Shown: piece by piece, positions 5,176-5,925 of the stretch
How the letters are laid out: each line of letters begins with the position of its first letter
How positions within the stretch are numbered: position 1 is the stretch's first letter
Assembly: GCA_937959095.1 (NCBI GenBank)
Contig: CALGLY010000063.1
Coordinates: forward strand, 1 to 5,925
From: an uncultured Saprospiraceae bacterium
GTDB lineage: Bacteria > Bacteroidota > Bacteroidia > Chitinophagales > Saprospiraceae
Direction of reading: 5' to 3'
DNA: 5,925 bases
Made by a program: the position numbers and the translations under genes
Notes under the pieces: generated by a model
What the model was told of the DNA's origin: nothing
What the model saw: only the letters and a program-made list of their open reading frames with translations
Database searches by the model: none

Positions 5176-5925
5176 TTATTTCTGCACGAAAATAGTTTGA
5201 GTAGCACTCCAATCAGAGCGCAAATCTTGAAGGTTTAGCAGATAAATACCTGTTGGAACGCGCTCTAAATTGATATAATTATCCTTTTCCTGATAGTGTA
5301 TTTTTTGTCCCGCGGTATTATAGAGGGTGAGCGCGAATTCGGCACATTCTCGATTATGCACCCGAATAAAATTATTAGCAGGATTGGGATAAATACTAAG
5401 TAATTCATTACTAGCAGGCGTGCGTTCTCTTATTTTTTCGCAGCTATAGGTGCTATAGTAGTTTTCGATAGCATAGTGCATCCGGATGCCTTGTTCTTCC
5501 GTGAAACGCCTTGTGCAATTCGCCCTTGAATAGGACATAATCAAGGAAGTGTTCGGCATATAACTCGCGCCTGATTGGTCTTTTTCTGCCCCTTCATACA
5601 CACAGAAAGCATTGACATTTCGATGATTTAGCCCTGGATCGGCAGGCGTATCACATAGGAAATCGCCGCTTTCTTCGCACTTACTTCTATTCACCAATTC
5701 TGCTCCAAAATGGGTTTCATGCGTATGATAAAGTCCAAGGGCATGCCCTAGTTCATGGGCAAAAATATAGCCATTCGAATTGCACTTATAGCCGATAACG
5801 ACCATTGGATTATCGTGCCAAGGAAAATTCGCATAGCCACAAAACAGACTATTTCCAATGAAGACTTCGTGGGTAATATAAATATTCAAAGCATCAGGAA
5901 CACTGCAATATTGCACGGCTTCACC
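5176..5925 (-). CDS. M43 pappalysin-like zinc metalloprotease with T9SS sorting domain (5' end beyond window)
   Basis: The C-terminal 249 codons of a secreted metalloprotease; the reading frame stays open through the right edge. The GTG at 5914-5916 is probably an internal Val, since Gly-Glu-Ala precede it in frame and the M43 fold needs more N-terminal sequence plus a signal peptide. The zinc site HELGHALGLYH (5725-5757) is an intact HExxHxxGxxH with the catalytic Glu. It is followed by the M43-typical CDTPADP, a Cys-rich segment and the Met-turn IMSYS (Met codon 5536-5538), then C-terminal FTEEQGIRMH. After a short linker, the last 75 residues form a type IX secretion sorting domain: SIYPNPANNFIRV, LYNTAGQKI, then LERVPTGIYLLNL. 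The product is expected to cross the outer membrane by T9SS and act extracellularly or on the cell surface. Family members cleave proteins; the substrate here is unknown. Its TAA stop (5176-5178) abuts the stop of the OmpA-family gene. Confidence 0.92.
   Translation of the reverse strand, partial: GEAVQYCSVPDALNIYITHEVFIGNSLFCGYANFPWHDNPMVVIGYKCNSNGYIFAHELGHALGLYHTHETHFGAELVNRSKCEESGDFLCDTPADPGLNHRNVNAFCVYEGAEKDQSGASYMPNTSLIMSYSRANCTRRFTEEQGIRMHYAIENYYSTYSCEKIRERTPASNELLSIYPNPANNFIRVHNRECAEFALTLYNTAGQKIHYQEKDNYINLERVPTGIYLLNLQDLRSDWSATQTIFVQK

Noticed and set aside
5914..5916. GTG as the true start of the metalloprotease
   Set aside because: The frame remains open to the window edge, and a start here would leave no signal peptide, although the protein carries a T9SS tail that requires export.

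Overview
The window looks like a piece of a Bacteroidota chromosome, most likely from a Saprospiria- or Chitinophagia-like lineage. Three things point there: a secreted metalloprotease with a C-terminal type IX secretion (T9SS) sorting domain, an envelope protein combining PD40 propeller, carboxypeptidase-regulatory and OmpA domains, and an EAD11-TIR protein of a kind I associate with multicellular or predatory Bacteroidota. Shine-Dalgarno sequences are not evident and leaders are A/T-rich, as is usual in this phylum. The lineage call is an inference from gene content, not from a marker gene.

Layout. On the left, two genes read leftward as a probable pair: an effector-associated-domain (EAD11) + TIR protein (1594-2322), then, 103 bp downstream, a caspase-fold protease resembling family C25/CHAT (57-1490). 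A 369-bp divergent intergenic region (2323-2691) follows. It is dominated by a 160-bp imperfect palindrome (2481-2640) with perfect 22-bp outer arms. Reading rightward are a PrsW-type intramembrane protease (2692-3414) and an OmpA-family envelope protein (3583-5175). The OmpA-family gene meets, tail to tail with no spacer, a leftward M43 pappalysin-like metalloprotease with a T9SS tail. That last gene is cut by the right edge of the window (5176-5925).

How the genes may work together. The left pair is the most interesting part. The EAD11 domain is a death-domain-like adaptor of bacterial conflict systems, TIR domains are typically NAD-cleaving or signalling effectors, and the neighbour is a caspase-fold protease with no export signal. 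Together they suggest an intracellular defence or cell-death module, although no sensor NTPase, gasdermin or EAD partner is visible inside the window. The right half is envelope biology: membrane proteolysis (PrsW), a peptidoglycan-anchored OmpA-like protein whose domains resemble the T9SS component PorE, and a T9SS cargo protease. No RNA genes, CRISPR arrays or intact insertion sequences were seen.
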